In this document: positions 25,887-36,405 of the stretch, piece after piece
Layout of the letters: each line of letters starts with the position of its first letter
Numbering within the stretch: the stretch's first letter is position 1
From: an uncultured Acidaminococcus sp.
Lineage (GTDB): Bacteria > Bacillota > Negativicutes > Acidaminococcales > Acidaminococcaceae
NCBI GenBank assembly: GCA_900538365.1
Contig: UPXT01000003.1
Location: 1 to 64,000 of the forward strand
Reading direction: 5' to 3'
DNA length: 64,000 bases
The notes under the pieces: model-generated
The model's database searches: none
The model's input: only the letters and a program-made list of their open reading frames with translations
Told to the model about the DNA's origin: nothing
Program-made: the position numbers and the translations under genes

Positions 25887-28808
25887 ATGCAGTTTTCCCT
25901 GAATGATAAGGTCCATGGTTTTCGCGTGGACCGGATCACCGAGCTTTCTGATATCAAGGCAGTGGGGTATGAAATGACCCACGAAAAAAGTGGGGCCCGT
26001 CTTTTTTATGTGGCTTCCGATGATGACAACAAAGTTTTTACCATTGGCTTTCGGACGCCCAGTCGGGATGATACCGGTGTGGCCCATATAACGGAACATT
26101 CCGTACTTTGCGGATCCCGCAAATATCCGGTCAAGGAACCCTTTGTCGAACTTGTGAAAGGGTCCCTCAATACGTTCCTCAATGCGATGACTTATTCCGA
26201 TAAAACAGTCTATCCTGTTGCAAGCCGCAATGATAAGGATTTCAGGAATCTTGTTGATGTTTATTTGGATGCCGTCTTTTATCCAAATACCTATAAAAAC
26301 CCCTTCACGCTCCGCCAGGAAGGTTGGCACTATGAGCTTGATAATGCGGGCCAACTTGTCTATAACGGCGTCGTCTATAATGAAATGAAAGGGGTCTATT
26401 CTTCCCCTGATGCCATCGAAGAAAATGAGATGAACAAAGCTCTTTTCCCGAATACGCCGTATCGGTTTGAATCGGGTGGTTATCCAGAGGCCATTCCATC
26501 CTTGACGCAGGAAATGTTCCTTGATTTCCATAAGACGTATTACAGTCCCCAGAATAGTTTCATCTATCTTTATGGCAATATGGATATTGATGATTATTTG
26601 TCTTACCTCGACGAAGCGTACCTGAATCATTTTGAAAAAGATCCGGATTTTTCCGTCAAGATTCCTCTGCAGGCATCCTTTGACCGGACGAAAGAGGTGA
26701 CCGCCTACTATCCGGTAGCACCGGGAGCGGACGTGGATCACAAGACTTATCTTTCCCTCAATATTGCTACGGGATCAAGCCTTGACCAGAAGCAGACCAT
26801 GGCCCTCAAGGTCCTTACAAAGGTCCTTTTTGAAGGCGATAACGCCCCCCTGCGTCTTGCCCTCCTGCGGGCAGGACTCGGCAGCGATGTGTCAGGCAGC
26901 CTCAACGCTTCCCAGCTTCAGCCCGTTCTTTCCATCCGCGTCAGCGGCAGTGAGGAAACTGAAAAAGACCGCTTCATCAAGGTCCTTTACAGCACGCTCC
27001 AGGAGCTTTCCCGCAAGGGCGTTCCGCAGGAACTTCTGGAAGCGGAACTCAGCAGTGAAGAATTCAAGATGCGCGAAGCTGATTTCAATGTCTACCCGAA
27101 AGGACTCATCTATGGTCTTTCAACCATGGAAACCTGGCTTTATGGCGGGGACCCGACGACGTGTCTGAAGTTTACGGAAACCTTGGACTTCCTGCGCAGC
27201 AAAATCGGCACACGTTATTATGAGTCCCTCATTGAAACGTTCCTTCTTGACAATACGCATAAGGTGCTCCTTACGCTTAAGCCGGAGCCGGGGAAGGAAG
27301 AAAAGGACGGCGCCCTCTTCCGCAAAAAGATGCAGGCCATCAAAGAAGGCCTCACACAGGATGAGATTGATGAAATCAAGGCCATCGCCGATGAACTCCA
27401 TGCCCGCCAGGCGGCAGAAGATTCACCGGAGGCTCTGGAAACCATTCCTCTGTTAAAGCGCGATGATATCGAGCGAACGGTTTCCTTTGAAACGCCTGTG
27501 GTCACGGAAAAGGGGAGCCATACCCTGCTTTACCGCCCTGCCTTTACGAACCAGATCGTTTATTATGATTGGTGCTTTGATATGACAGGCGTACCGGAAG
27601 ACCTTCTCACAAGCGCATATTTGCTTTCTGACATCCTCGGAAAGGTCAATACAAATAAATTCACCTATGAAGAATTAAATACGTTTACAGACCAATATAT
27701 CGGGGGACTTTCCTTTGCCATCCAACCTTATACATCCTACCGGGACATGAATGACTACAGGAACTATTTCAAGGTAACGGCCAAAGTACTGGAACACAAC
27801 GAGGACCGGCTCTTTGAGCTTCTTGAAGCCTTGGCATTGACCAGCCATGTGGGGGACAAGGCTCGCCTCAAGGAAATCGTGGAAGAAGTCAAAGCGGGGT
27901 GGGATGCCTTATTTTTCTCCCGCGGCATGACCGTTACCACCATTCGTCTTTCCAGTTATTTCTCCGCTTCCGGCCGCTCCAGCGAGCATGATCAGCTGAC
28001 CTACTACCAGTTCCTCCAGGATCTGTGCGCTCATTTTGAGGAAAAGGCGGACCGCGTCATTGAGAACCTGAAGACCTTGCTGTCCGCTTTCTTCCATAAG
28101 GATCGTCTTATTATGAGCCTTTGCTGTGACGAAAGACACCGGGAAACGGCAGAAAAGAAGATGGAATTCTTTGTCAATCAGCTGCCCCATTCTTCCTTTG
28201 CCGGAAAAGCGGTGCCGGAGTTTGCCGCACCGGGCCTTAATGAAGGCATTACGACAAGCGGCAAGGTTCAGTATGTCCTTGCCGGCGGCAATTTCCGCGC
28301 TCATGGTCATGACTATACTGGTGCCATGAAGGTCCTTGAAACCATCCTACGCTATGGCTATCTCTGGACCAAGATCCGTGTTCAGGGCGGCGCTTATGGG
28401 GCTGGAGCCCGCTTTGATCCGAACGGGCTGTTCTATCTGTCCAGTTACCGCGATCCACAGCTCATGAAGACACTCAGCACCTATGAAGGACTGCCTGAGT
28501 ATCTGGAACATTTTGAAGCTTCGGAACGGGAAATGACCAAGTATGTCATTGGGACCATCAGTCTCCTAGATACGCCGCTGACAAACGCCATGCGGCTTGA
28601 AAAGGCCATTACGACCTATCTGCGCGGCCTGCCCAAAGAACTTGCCCAGACTTATCGCGATGAGGTCATTGATTGCTCAGTGGAAGATATCAGGGCCCTG
28701 GCGCCTGTTGTGCAGGATGTTCTTTCTGATGGATATCGCTGCGTTGTAGGCAGTAAGGACGCCATCGAAGAGAATAAAGACGCCTTTAAGAAGATATTCA
28801 AAGCCTAA
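25887..28808 (+). CDS. M16C family zinc metalloprotease (presequence protease-like)
   Basis: A 973-residue insulinase-type protease of the PreP/CymI group, which degrades short unfolded peptides inside a clamshell chamber. The inverted zinc motif HITEH (67-71) supplies two His and the catalytic Glu70; the third ligand is the Glu in YNEMKGVYSSP. Four M16 subdomains and the long linker are present by length. The late RVQGGAYGAGARFDP segment is typical of the C-terminal half. The ATG at 25887 follows TGGAGG; an upstream in-frame start at 25836 lacks one. No signal peptide is seen, so it is cytoplasmic. Confidence 0.92.
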   Translation: MQFSLNDKVHGFRVDRITELSDIKAVGYEMTHEKSGARLFYVASDDDNKVFTIGFRTPSRDDTGVAHITEHSVLCGSRKYPVKEPFVELVKGSLNTFLNAMTYSDKTVYPVASRNDKDFRNLVDVYLDAVFYPNTYKNPFTLRQEGWHYELDNAGQLVYNGVVYNEMKGVYSSPDAIEENEMNKALFPNTPYRFESGGYPEAIPSLTQEMFLDFHKTYYSPQNSFIYLYGNMDIDDYLSYLDEAYLNHFEKDPDFSVKIPLQASFDRTKEVTAYYPVAPGADVDHKTYLSLNIATGSSLDQKQTMALKVLTKVLFEGDNAPLRLALLRAGLGSDVSGSLNASQLQPVLSIRVSGSEETEKDRFIKVLYSTLQELSRKGVPQELLEAELSSEEFKMREADFNVYPKGLIYGLSTMETWLYGGDPTTCLKFTETLDFLRSKIGTRYYESLIETFLLDNTHKVLLTLKPEPGKEEKDGALFRKKMQAIKEGLTQDEIDEIKAIADELHARQAAEDSPEALETIPLLKRDDIERTVSFETPVVTEKGSHTLLYRPAFTNQIVYYDWCFDMTGVPEDLLTSAYLLSDILGKVNTNKFTYEELNTFTDQYIGGLSFAIQPYTSYRDMNDYRNYFKVTAKVLEHNEDRLFELLEALALTSHVGDKARLKEIVEEVKAGWDALFFSRGMTVTTIRLSSYFSASGRSSEHDQLTYYQFLQDLCAHFEEKADRVIENLKTLLSAFFHKDRLIMSLCCDERHRETAEKKMEFFVNQLPHSSFAGKAVPEFAAPGLNEGITTSGKVQYVLAGGNFRAHGHDYTGAMKVLETILRYGYLWTKIRVQGGAYGAGARFDPNGLFYLSSYRDPQLMKTLSTYEGLPEYLEHFEASEREMTKYVIGTISLLDTPLTNAMRLEKAITTYLRGLPKELAQTYRDEVIDCSVEDIRALAPVVQDVLSDGYRCVVGSKDAIEENKDAFKKIFKA

Positions 28809-28822
28809 GAAGGAAATCCGAT

Positions 28823-28858
28823 AAGGACTGCTCACCCATATGGCGGCAGTCCTTTTTT
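28823..28858 (+). terminator. Intrinsic terminator after the M16C protease
   Basis: AAGGACTGC (28823-28831) pairs with GCAGTCCTT (28846-28854), with T6 at the end. Confidence 0.9.
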
Positions 28859-28876
28859 CCTAAGGAGGAAAAAAGG

Positions 28877-30034
28877 ATGATGCATGATCATCAAGTACTT
28901 ATTCCAGCGGCCTTTGTCAGCAGGCCCAATCGATTTGTGGCAAAGGCGGCCATCGGGGATACGGTTGTCACTTGCCATATGCCTAATCCGGGTCGCATGT
29001 GGGAACTCCTTTATGAGGGGACGCGGCTCTACCTCCGAAAAGCCAAGGATCCAGCGCGCAAAACGCCCTATGATGTTGTCGGGATCGAACGGGAAGGGAT
29101 TCCCATCCTACTTGACACGCAGTATAACAATGACGTGGCAGAGTACCTCATTCAGAATCACTTGCTTCCTTTCTGGGAGTCCTGCAGCGTCGTAAGGCGG
29201 GAAGTTACGGTGGGGGACAGCCGGTTCGACCTGCTTCTTGAGCAGGAGGGACAGCCCTTTTACGTAGAAGTCAAATCCTGCACCTTATTCGGCCGTAGGG
29301 GTGCTATGTTCCCTGATGCGGTAACAGAACGAGGCCGCAAACATATCGAGGAACTTGCCGCTATGCATGATAAGGGCATCAGGACGGGGCTTCTCATCCT
29401 TGCCCATTGGAACCGGGCTGAATGGTTCCTTCCTGATTACCATACAGACCCTGCTTTTGCCGAGGCTTTTCGACGCTGCGCGCCCCGTCTTGATTGGAAG
29501 GCCTTTTCCCTTTCTTGGGATGAGACCTTTACTTATCCTGAACCGGGAAAACTCCTTTCTTACCCAGAGACGCTCCTCATAGAGGAAAACAAGGATGCTG
29601 GGGACTATTTTCTTGTTCTGGAACTTGCCGAAGATCGAGACATTACCGTAGGCAGTTTGGGGAGGATCCATTTTCCCAAGGGTTTTTATGTCTATGTCGG
29701 ATCTGCGAAAAAGAACCTCATGAAACGGCTGGAACGGCATAAACGGAAGCGCAAAGGGATGCACTGGCATATTGATTATTTTCGTAACGAAGCTCAGGTC
29801 CTTGCTGCCCTTCCCGTAAGGACCCAGGCGGATTTAGAACATCTCATGGCGCGGGATCTGATAAAGGCCGCGGATTGGTCCATTCCTCATTTTGGGGCGA
29901 CGGACTGCACAGAAGATGGGTCCCATCTTTTTGGGTTTAGGAGAAACCCGCTTCATGAAAAAGTCTTTATGGATATCGTCGAAGGGTTCCGCATGAACCG
30001 TCTCGATGGCCGGGTACTAAAAGAAAAGGGGTAA
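28877..30034 (+). CDS. SfsA nuclease fused to a DUF123 GIY-YIG domain
   Basis: A 385-residue two-domain protein. Residues 1 to about 225 are SfsA, a PD-(D/E)xK-type DNA/RNA nuclease domain: MPNPGRMWELLYEGTRLYL, then SRFDLLL (Asp118) and YVEVKSCTL (Glu131, Lys133) form the likely active site, and GAMFPDAVTERGRKHIEEL is the family signature. Residues about 243-350 are a DUF123 domain related to GIY-YIG endonucleases: DYFLVLELAEDRDITVGSLG, FYVYVGSA (270-277) and HWHIDYF (297-303). SfsA was first found as a maltose-gene regulator in E. coli and usually stands alone at about 230 residues. The start follows AAGGAGG. The function of the fusion is unknown. Confidence 0.9.
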   Translation: MMHDHQVLIPAAFVSRPNRFVAKAAIGDTVVTCHMPNPGRMWELLYEGTRLYLRKAKDPARKTPYDVVGIEREGIPILLDTQYNNDVAEYLIQNHLLPFWESCSVVRREVTVGDSRFDLLLEQEGQPFYVEVKSCTLFGRRGAMFPDAVTERGRKHIEELAAMHDKGIRTGLLILAHWNRAEWFLPDYHTDPAFAEAFRRCAPRLDWKAFSLSWDETFTYPEPGKLLSYPETLLIEENKDAGDYFLVLELAEDRDITVGSLGRIHFPKGFYVYVGSAKKNLMKRLERHKRKRKGMHWHIDYFRNEAQVLAALPVRTQADLEHLMARDLIKAADWSIPHFGATDCTEDGSHLFGFRRNPLHEKVFMDIVEGFRMNRLDGRVLKEKG

Positions 30035-30040
30035 AGAAAA

Positions 30041-30074
30041 GGACCCATCCTGTGATGAGAAACAGGGTGGGTCC
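30041..30074. terminator. Bidirectional terminator between sfsA and hydF
   Basis: GGACCCATCCTGT (30041-30053) pairs with ACAGGGTGGGTCC (30062-30074). T-rich DNA follows on both strands, fitting the convergent genes on either side. Confidence 0.9.
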
Positions 30075-30079
30075 ATGTT

Positions 30080-31297
30080 TTATTTGACTTTTTTTACGAG
30101 CTCCGGAAAGGGGGAAAGGACGCGTTTAAGGATGCCGTTCATATATGCGATGGCAATCCCGTAATTGGTCATGGGAATGCCTGCGCTTCCTGCAAGATGC
30201 TGTCTATAGGAAACTTCCCGTGAATTCAGCATGCAGGCCCCGCAGTGGACAATCAGTGAATAGGAAGAAAGGTCATCAGGAAAACCCTTGCCGCTTGTAA
30301 AGAAAAATTCCGGTGTTGTTCCGGAAAAGCGGCAAATCCATCCAGGCATCTTCACGGTACCGATATCATTGCACTGACGGTGATGGGTGCAGCCTTCGGA
30401 AATAAGAATATGATCGCCCTCTTGCAAACATTTTAGCTTATTGGCGCCCTCAATAAAGGCTTCCAATTCTCCTTTATAGCGGGCAAAGAGAATGGAAAAA
30501 CTGGTGAGGGGCACGTCTTCCGGCACCATGTCCTTCACGGTAGAAAAGGCTTGGGAGTCCGTAATGACAAGGCGAATGCTGTCATGAAAGGCCTTGACGG
30601 TGGAAGGCAGCTCGTTTGGTTGGACGGCGATGGCCCTTCCGTGGAAATCGAGGATTTCCCGGATAGTCTGCTGCTGAGGCAGGATCAGCCGCGCTTTAGG
30701 TGCTGACTCATCAATGGGAACGACGAGAACAACCAAGTCACCGGGTGCCAAAAGATCTCCTAGCAGAGGGCGCTGTACCTTAATGTGTGGATTCATCTGG
30801 GACAGGCGTTCCTTAAGTTCCGTAATGCCCGTAAGGGTCCGGGCACTGACCAAAAGAAGATGGTCTTTTTCTTCTTGAGGAAGGAGGGGCGCGCTGTTTT
30901 TATCGATTTTATTGATAATGAGCAGGTAGGGGACCTTCCGTTCCTTGATTTCTTTGAGTAAGTGCCGATCGGCTTCTGACAGGCCCAGGGCTGCATCGAC
31001 AACAAGGAGGGCAATATCCGTGCTGCGCAGGACAAAGCGTGCTTTTTCGACGCGCTTTTCACCGAGGGTGCCTTCATCATCAAGGCCGGGTGTATCCGTT
31101 ATCAGTACGGGGCCAAGAGGAAGGATTTCCATGGCCTTGGAGACGGGGTCCGTCGTCGTACCCTTAAAGTCAGAGACAATGGCGAGGTCCTGCCCGGTCA
31201 GGGCATTGATCAGGGAAGATTTCCCTGCATTGCGGCAGCCAAAAAGTCCAATGTGGACGCGTTCAGCCGCTGGGGTTTCATTAAGCGAAGAGGCCAT
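30080..31297 (-). CDS. hydF: [FeFe]-hydrogenase maturation GTPase HydF
   Basis: A 405-residue scaffold protein that receives the diiron precursor made by HydE and HydG and passes it to apo-HydA. The N-terminal GTPase domain has the P-loop GCRNAGKS (20-27), DTPGLDDEG and NKID. The C-terminal cluster-binding domain has CTHHRQC and, about 50 residues later, HCGACM, matching the HydF pattern CxH...HCxxC. The ATG at 31297 follows AAAGGAG; an upstream in-frame ATG at 31327 lacks a ribosome site. HydE, HydG and the hydrogenase itself are not in this window. Together with superoxide reductase it indicates an H2-metabolising anaerobe. Confidence 0.95.
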   Translation of the reverse strand: MASSLNETPAAERVHIGLFGCRNAGKSSLINALTGQDLAIVSDFKGTTTDPVSKAMEILPLGPVLITDTPGLDDEGTLGEKRVEKARFVLRSTDIALLVVDAALGLSEADRHLLKEIKERKVPYLLIINKIDKNSAPLLPQEEKDHLLLVSARTLTGITELKERLSQMNPHIKVQRPLLGDLLAPGDLVVLVVPIDESAPKARLILPQQQTIREILDFHGRAIAVQPNELPSTVKAFHDSIRLVITDSQAFSTVKDMVPEDVPLTSFSILFARYKGELEAFIEGANKLKCLQEGDHILISEGCTHHRQCNDIGTVKMPGWICRFSGTTPEFFFTSGKGFPDDLSSYSLIVHCGACMLNSREVSYRQHLAGSAGIPMTNYGIAIAYMNGILKRVLSPFPELVKKVK

Positions 31298-31350
31298 AGC
31301 AAGCTCCTTTCTGGGGTGGGAACCCATCCCTCTAAAATTTTGACTTCTAT

Positions 31351-31379
31351 ACTATACCGCATCTTCCAGTTTCCGTCGA
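31351..31379 (-). promoter_or_regulatory. hydF promoter
   Basis: On the - strand TATAGT (+ strand 31351-31356) and TCGACG (31374-31379) are 17 bases apart. Confidence 0.5.
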
Positions 31380-31493
31380 TGGGGTTTTTCCCAAAAGGGT
31401 GAAAATTGGCGCTGAAAGGGGAAAAAAGTGGTCTAACCCGTCATCATCCCAAGGTTTATCCTTCAACATTTTGCAAAAAATTTTCAATTTAGA

Positions 31494-31523
31494 TTGGACA
31501 TTCTTATCCATTCGTGGTATCTT
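31494..31523 (+). promoter_or_regulatory. dprA promoter
   Basis: TTGGAC (31494-31499), an 18-base spacer and TATCTT (31518-31523), with TGG just before the -10. It is divergent from the hydF promoter. The rest of 31298-31578 holds no gene. Confidence 0.55.
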
Positions 31524-31578
31524 CATAGCATTGTAAGACAGAATTTGCAGCCTATTTGCAGTAGGAGTTGAATCCATC

Positions 31579-32682
31579 GTGGAAGTCTATTATATGGCAG
31601 CCATGGCCCATCTTTTGGGTTCCCGCGCCGCCCTTTTGGGACCTCGCCTTGCGGCCTATTTTGGGTCGGCAGAGGAAGCCTTTGGGGCTTCCTTCGAACA
31701 GATGCTGGCGTCGGGCATCCTTACAGAAAAAGGGGTCCAGCACTACCGAAAATGGTATGACCCGGACCTTCCTCAAAAGATAGCCGCTTACTGTGAGGGC
31801 GCCCAGATTTCGCTTCTCGGAATCCAAGAAAGTGCGTATCCTGCTTCACTTAAGGAGATTGCAGCTCCGCCTTGGGTCCTGTACGTCAAAGGTAAGCTGC
31901 CGAACCTAATGGCCTGCCTTGCAGTTGTTGGGTCACGTAAAGCCACAGGTTACGGTCTATCTATAGCGGAACGCTTTTCCCGCGTCCTTGCGTCAGAGAA
32001 GCTAACCATCGTGAGCGGAGGTGCCTATGGCATCGATGCGGCAGCCCATGAGGGAGCTCTTCTTGGCGGAGGAAAGACGATTGCCGTTTTGGGCTCCGGC
32101 CTGGCGCGGCCTTATCCAGCTCGGCACAAAGCGCTTTTTGAACGAATTTCCGAAACCGGTGCTGTCATCTCTGAATTTTCCCCTTTTACGCCGCCTATGG
32201 CCTATCAGTTTCCCATGCGCAACCGCATCATCGTCGGGCTTTCTTCCGGGGTGCTTGTTGTAGAGGCCGCACTAAAAAGCGGTGCCATGATTACGGCCCA
32301 CCTCGCAGCAGATGAAAACCGTGATGTCTACGCTGTGCCAGGCCCTATTGAGTCTCCCACAAGCAAAGGGACCCACGCCCTCATCAAGGAAGGCGCCCAT
32401 CTTGTTGATGATCCTCAGGATCTTTTGGATATCTATTTTCCTGAGGCCTTTCCCAAGGGAGCCCAAGCGGTGGAACTTTCTTTATTTGAAGCTTTTCCCG
32501 TTCCCGACAGGGAAAAAGCAGAAGCCCTTTATGATTTTATCAAGGGAGGAAATGGCAAACAGATGGAAGAAATCATGGCCCACTTCCCTTGGCCGCTTTC
32601 TTTTGTCAGTATGCTTCTCCTGCGTATGGAGGTTGCCGGCATGATCCGTAAGAGCGCGGGCAATCGATATTTAGTTCGCTAA
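31579..32682 (+). CDS. dprA: DNA-processing protein DprA
   Basis: A 367-residue protein that loads RecA on incoming single-stranded DNA during transformation. An N-terminal SAM-like helical region is followed by the Rossmann-type core with AVVGSRKATGYG, IVSGGAYGIDAAAHEGAL, GSGLARPYPARH and FPMRNRIIVGLSSGVLVVEAALKSGAMITA. A short C-terminal winged-helix domain ends the protein. The likely start is GTG 31579 after GTAGGAG (31561-31567); an ATG at 31594 is too far from it. It leads the run dprA-topA-trmFO-xerC-codY. No other competence gene is seen here. Confidence 0.93.
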   Translation: MEVYYMAAMAHLLGSRAALLGPRLAAYFGSAEEAFGASFEQMLASGILTEKGVQHYRKWYDPDLPQKIAAYCEGAQISLLGIQESAYPASLKEIAAPPWVLYVKGKLPNLMACLAVVGSRKATGYGLSIAERFSRVLASEKLTIVSGGAYGIDAAAHEGALLGGGKTIAVLGSGLARPYPARHKALFERISETGAVISEFSPFTPPMAYQFPMRNRIIVGLSSGVLVVEAALKSGAMITAHLAADENRDVYAVPGPIESPTSKGTHALIKEGAHLVDDPQDLLDIYFPEAFPKGAQAVELSLFEAFPVPDREKAEALYDFIKGGNGKQMEEIMAHFPWPLSFVSMLLLRMEVAGMIRKSAGNRYLVR

Positions 32683-32700
32683 AAAGGAGTCAGATGTTTT

Positions 32701-35013
32701 ATGGCTAATCTTGTCATTGTAGAATCACCAACAAAATCAAAAACTATCGGTCGTTTCTTGGGAAAGAACTATACCGTCAAAGCCTCCATGGGGCACTTGC
32801 GGGATCTTCCCAAGAGCCAGTTCGGGGTGGACGTGGATCATGATTTTGAGCCTAAGTACATCAACATCCGTGGAAAAGGGGACCTCATCAAAGAACTGAA
32901 GACCCTTGCCAAAAAAGCGGACAAGATTTATCTTGCAACGGACCCTGACCGCGAAGGGGAGGCCATTGCTTGGCATCTGGGCTATCTATTAGGCGTCGAT
33001 CCAGAAAGTAACTGCCGGATTTCTTTCCATGAAATCACGCCGCACGCGGTCAAAGAAGCTATCAAGCATCCGTCTGCCATTGATATGGATAAGGTCGACG
33101 CGCAGCAGACGCGTCGTATCCTCGATCGTATCGTCGGTTATAAGCTATCGCCCCTATTGTGGCGCAAGATTGCTAAAGGTCTATCGGCAGGCCGTGTCCA
33201 GTCAGTCGCAGTCAAGATCATTTGCGACCGGCAAAAGGAAATCGATGCCTTTGAACCGCAGGAATATTGGACGAGTTCCGTAACCCTGACGGAAGATAAG
33301 CCAAGCCAGAAATTTACGGCAGAAGTGACTAAAAAAGAGGGCAAAAAACTTGTTATCCATAACGAAGAGGAAGCCCGGATCGTGACCAAGGAACTGCTGA
33401 ACCAGCCCTATGCTGTTGTTTCTTCGACTGTAAAAGATCGGATCCGCCGCCCTGTAGCCCCCTTTACAACAAGTTCCCTTCAGCAGGAAGCGGTCAAACG
33501 GCTTAATTTTACAACGAAAAAGACCATGATGCTGGCCCAGCAGCTTTATGAAGGCATTACTCTTGAAAAAAGGACCCCTGTCGGCCTCATTACCTATATG
33601 CGCACGGACTCCGTCCATCTGGCCAGCGTTGCTGTCACGGAAATCCGCGATTATATCAGCAGCGCCTATGGTGATGCCTACCTGCCGAAAAAGGCAACTG
33701 TGTACAGCAGCCGGAAGAACGCCCAGGAGGCCCATGAAGCCATCCGTCCGACCTCGGTCATGCGTACCCCCGATGAGGTTGCACCTTATCTTGAACGGGA
33801 CCAGCTGCGGCTTTACCGCCTGATTTGGGAACGGACCGTTTCCTGCCAAATGGCACCAAGCGTCAGTGAGGTCACGACCCTAACCATCAGCGGCGGTCCT
33901 TACGAACTGCGCGCTTCTGGTTCTGTTGTCAAATTTGACGGGTTCCTGACCTTGATGGATAAAAAGGAACTTGCTGGGGAAAAGACGAAGAAGGTTCCCC
34001 ATCTCAAGGAAGGTACACCCCTCACACTTCTTTCCGTTGATGACGCCATCCAGCATTTTACGGAACCGCCAGCCTATTTCACGGAAGCGACTTTGGTCAA
34101 GGAACTGGAAGAAAAGGGGATTGGACGGCCAAGTACTTATGCCACTATTATCCAAACCATTCTTTCCCGCGGTTATGTGGCAAAGGAAGCAAAAAAAGTC
34201 ATGCCGACAGAACTGGGGATGACGACCATCGATCTTTTGACCCAATATTTTCCTAACCTCATCGATGTTCCTTTTTCTGCCCATATGGAAAGTGAACTGG
34301 ATGCCATCAGTGAACACAAGACCAAAAAGGAAACTGTCCTCAAGGAGTTCTATGGGCCCTTTGAAAAGGAACTGGAAATTGCCGACCGTGAGATTCCTGT
34401 AAAACCGCAGGAAGTTATTGTAAGTGATGTGAAATGCGAGAAATGCGGACGTATGATGGTCGTAAAAACAGGGCGTCATGGGAAGTTCCTTGCCTGCCCA
34501 GGATTTCCGGAATGCCGCAATACGAAACCGTATTATGAAAAGATTGGCGTCGCCTGCCCGCTCTGCGGTCATGACCTGATTGTCAGAAAGACCAAGACTG
34601 GACGGACCTTTTATGGCTGTTCCCATTATCCGGAATGTCATTTTACAAGCTGGGACAAACCCATCAACGAAACATGTCCCCTTTGCGGTCATATCATGCT
34701 GGAAGCGGTCCAGCGCGGTGGTAAGGTCGTACACCACTGCAGCAATCCTGAGTGTCCCAACAGCGGCACCAAAAAAAGCGGGCCAAAAAAAGTCAGTGCC
34801 AAGGCCGCTTCTGTAAAAACAGAAGGAAGTACCGAAAAAACGGTGAAAAAAGCGGCTGCCAAAAAAACCACGGCAAAAAAGACTGCTGTTAGGAAAACCG
34901 CGGCGGCTAAAACGATAGGAACCAAGAAAACGGCTGCGGCAAACAAGATAGCTTCTGCCAAGAAATCCGCTTCCACTAAAAAGACTGCCGTGAAGAAAAT
35001 GGGAAAGGAATGA
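32701..35013 (+). CDS. topA: DNA topoisomerase I with lysine-rich C-terminal tail
   Basis: A 770-residue type IA topoisomerase that relaxes negative supercoils. The TOPRIM domain has [15 protein letters not shown] and [14 protein letters not shown]. The active-site tyrosine is Tyr299 in [10 protein letters not shown]. Three C4 zinc-ribbon repeats follow (CEKCGRMM...[15 protein letters not shown]...[15 protein letters not shown]...CSNPEC). The last 75 or so residues are a low-complexity tail of repeated KK, TAKKT and AAK units, like eukaryotic H1 or bacterial H1-like proteins, probably for nonspecific DNA binding. It is 18 bases after dprA, with AAGGAG upstream. Confidence 0.97.
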   Translation: MANLVIVESPTKSKTIGRFLGKNYTVKASMGHLRDLPKSQFGVDVDHDFEPKYINIRGKGDLIKELKTLAKKADKIYLATDPDREGEAIAWHLGYLLGVDPESNCRISFHEITPHAVKEAIKHPSAIDMDKVDAQQTRRILDRIVGYKLSPLLWRKIAKGLSAGRVQSVAVKIICDRQKEIDAFEPQEYWTSSVTLTEDKPSQKFTAEVTKKEGKKLVIHNEEEARIVTKELLNQPYAVVSSTVKDRIRRPVAPFTTSSLQQEAVKRLNFTTKKTMMLAQQLYEGITLEKRTPVGLITYMRTDSVHLASVAVTEIRDYISSAYGDAYLPKKATVYSSRKNAQEAHEAIRPTSVMRTPDEVAPYLERDQLRLYRLIWERTVSCQMAPSVSEVTTLTISGGPYELRASGSVVKFDGFLTLMDKKELAGEKTKKVPHLKEGTPLTLLSVDDAIQHFTEPPAYFTEATLVKELEEKGIGRPSTYATIIQTILSRGYVAKEAKKVMPTELGMTTIDLLTQYFPNLIDVPFSAHMESELDAISEHKTKKETVLKEFYGPFEKELEIADREIPVKPQEVIVSDVKCEKCGRMMVVKTGRHGKFLACPGFPECRNTKPYYEKIGVACPLCGHDLIVRKTKTGRTFYGCSHYPECHFTSWDKPINETCPLCGHIMLEAVQRGGKVVHHCSNPECPNSGTKKSGPKKVSAKAASVKTEGSTEKTVKKAAAKKTTAKKTAVRKTAAAKTIGTKKTAAANKIASAKKSASTKKTAVKKMGKE

Positions 35014-36338
35014 AAGAAACTATGACTGTTCATGTGATCGGTGCGGGCCTTGCAGGCAGTGAGGCCACTTGGCAGCTTGTATCGCGGGGAATTCCTGTCA
35101 GACTGCACGAAATGCGCCCCCAAAAATCAGATCCAGCCCACCATACCGCGTATTACAGTGAGCTTGTTTGCAGCAATTCCCTACGGGCCGATAACATTGA
35201 AAATGCCGTTGGCCTATTAAAGGAGGAAATGCGGCGATTGGACTCCCTCATCATGGCCCAAGCTGATGCGCACAGGGTCCCTGCTGGCGGCGCCTTGGCT
35301 GTCGACCGTATGGGCTTTGCCCAAGCCGTAACGGAAGCCATCAGGAACCATCCGCTGGTGACTGTCATTGAAGAGGAGACTGTCGACCTTTCCTTTCCGG
35401 AAGAAGATTATGTCATTGTGGCGACTGGCCCTCTTACGAGTGAGACTTTATCTGGCGCAATCCAGGATCTTGTCTCTCAGGATTACTTCCACTTCTTTGA
35501 CGCGGCTGCTCCTATTGTGACCCTGGAATCAATCAACAAGGAAATTGCCTATAAGGCATCCCGTTATGGAAAAGGGGAGGCAGCCTATTACAACTGTCCC
35601 TTGACCAAAGAGGAATACATGCGGTTCTGGGAGGCCCTGTGCACCGCTGAAGTGGCCGATGTGAAGGACTTTGAACATGGAATGGTCTTTGAAGGCTGCA
35701 TGCCGATTGAAGAAATGGCTGTTCGCGGTGAAGATACCATGCGGTTTGGTCCCTTGAAACCGGTTGGACTGCCCGATCCCCGAACGGGGGAAGATCCCTA
35801 TGCCGTTGTCCAGCTCCGTCAGGATAATGGGGCAGGGAGCCTTTTTAACATTGTTGGCTTCCAAACGCATTTGCGCTGGCCTGAGCAAAAACGGGTCTTC
35901 CGGATGATTCCCGGTCTTGAAGAGGCAGAATTTGTTCGCTATGGTGTGATGCATAAAAATTCCTACCTCAATTCGCCGCTTCTCCTCGATGCCGATTACA
36001 GCCTGCGGAGTCACCCTCATCTTTATTTTGCCGGTCAGATGACGGGAGTGGAAGGGTATGTGGAATCGGCGGCCTCCGGTCTTGCCGCAGGAATCTACCT
36101 TTCCCGGGCTCTTTCTGGAAAGGAAAAACTTCTTTTCCCCAAGGAAACCGCCATTGGCGCCCTGTCTCACTACATCAGCAATCCCGAAGTCAAGCATTTT
36201 CAGCCCATGAATATTAATTTTGGACTCATTGCCCCGTGGGATGGTCCGCGTATCCGTGGTAAAAAGGAGAAGAATCACGCCATTGCGATGCGGGCATTGG
36301 ATATTTTGGAAAATTATAAAAATTTGTTGCACAATTAA
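35010..36338 (+). CDS. trmFO: Folate-dependent tRNA m5U54 methyltransferase
   Basis: A 442-residue flavoprotein that methylates U54 in the T-loop of tRNAs using methylenetetrahydrofolate. The FAD-binding N-terminus [17 protein letters not shown], the segment [28 protein letters not shown] and [23 protein letters not shown] near the end are family signatures. The start overlaps the topA stop by 4 bases (alternative ATG at 35022). The topA-trmFO-xerC order is conserved in Firmicutes. Confidence 0.96.
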   Translation: MKETMTVHVIGAGLAGSEATWQLVSRGIPVRLHEMRPQKSDPAHHTAYYSELVCSNSLRADNIENAVGLLKEEMRRLDSLIMAQADAHRVPAGGALAVDRMGFAQAVTEAIRNHPLVTVIEEETVDLSFPEEDYVIVATGPLTSETLSGAIQDLVSQDYFHFFDAAAPIVTLESINKEIAYKASRYGKGEAAYYNCPLTKEEYMRFWEALCTAEVADVKDFEHGMVFEGCMPIEEMAVRGEDTMRFGPLKPVGLPDPRTGEDPYAVVQLRQDNGAGSLFNIVGFQTHLRWPEQKRVFRMIPGLEEAEFVRYGVMHKNSYLNSPLLLDADYSLRSHPHLYFAGQMTGVEGYVESAASGLAAGIYLSRALSGKEKLLFPKETAIGALSHYISNPEVKHFQPMNINFGLIAPWDGPRIRGKKEKNHAIAMRALDILENYKNLLHN

Positions 36339-36405
36339 CTTATATGTGCTAGTATGAATTATCAGGATTTTACCTACAATTTCATGAATGGGGGAGGTGC
36401 TTGCC

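Noticed and set aside
31481..31495. CodY box ahead of dprA
   Set aside because: Only the left half matches the consensus; the right half has most positions wrong.
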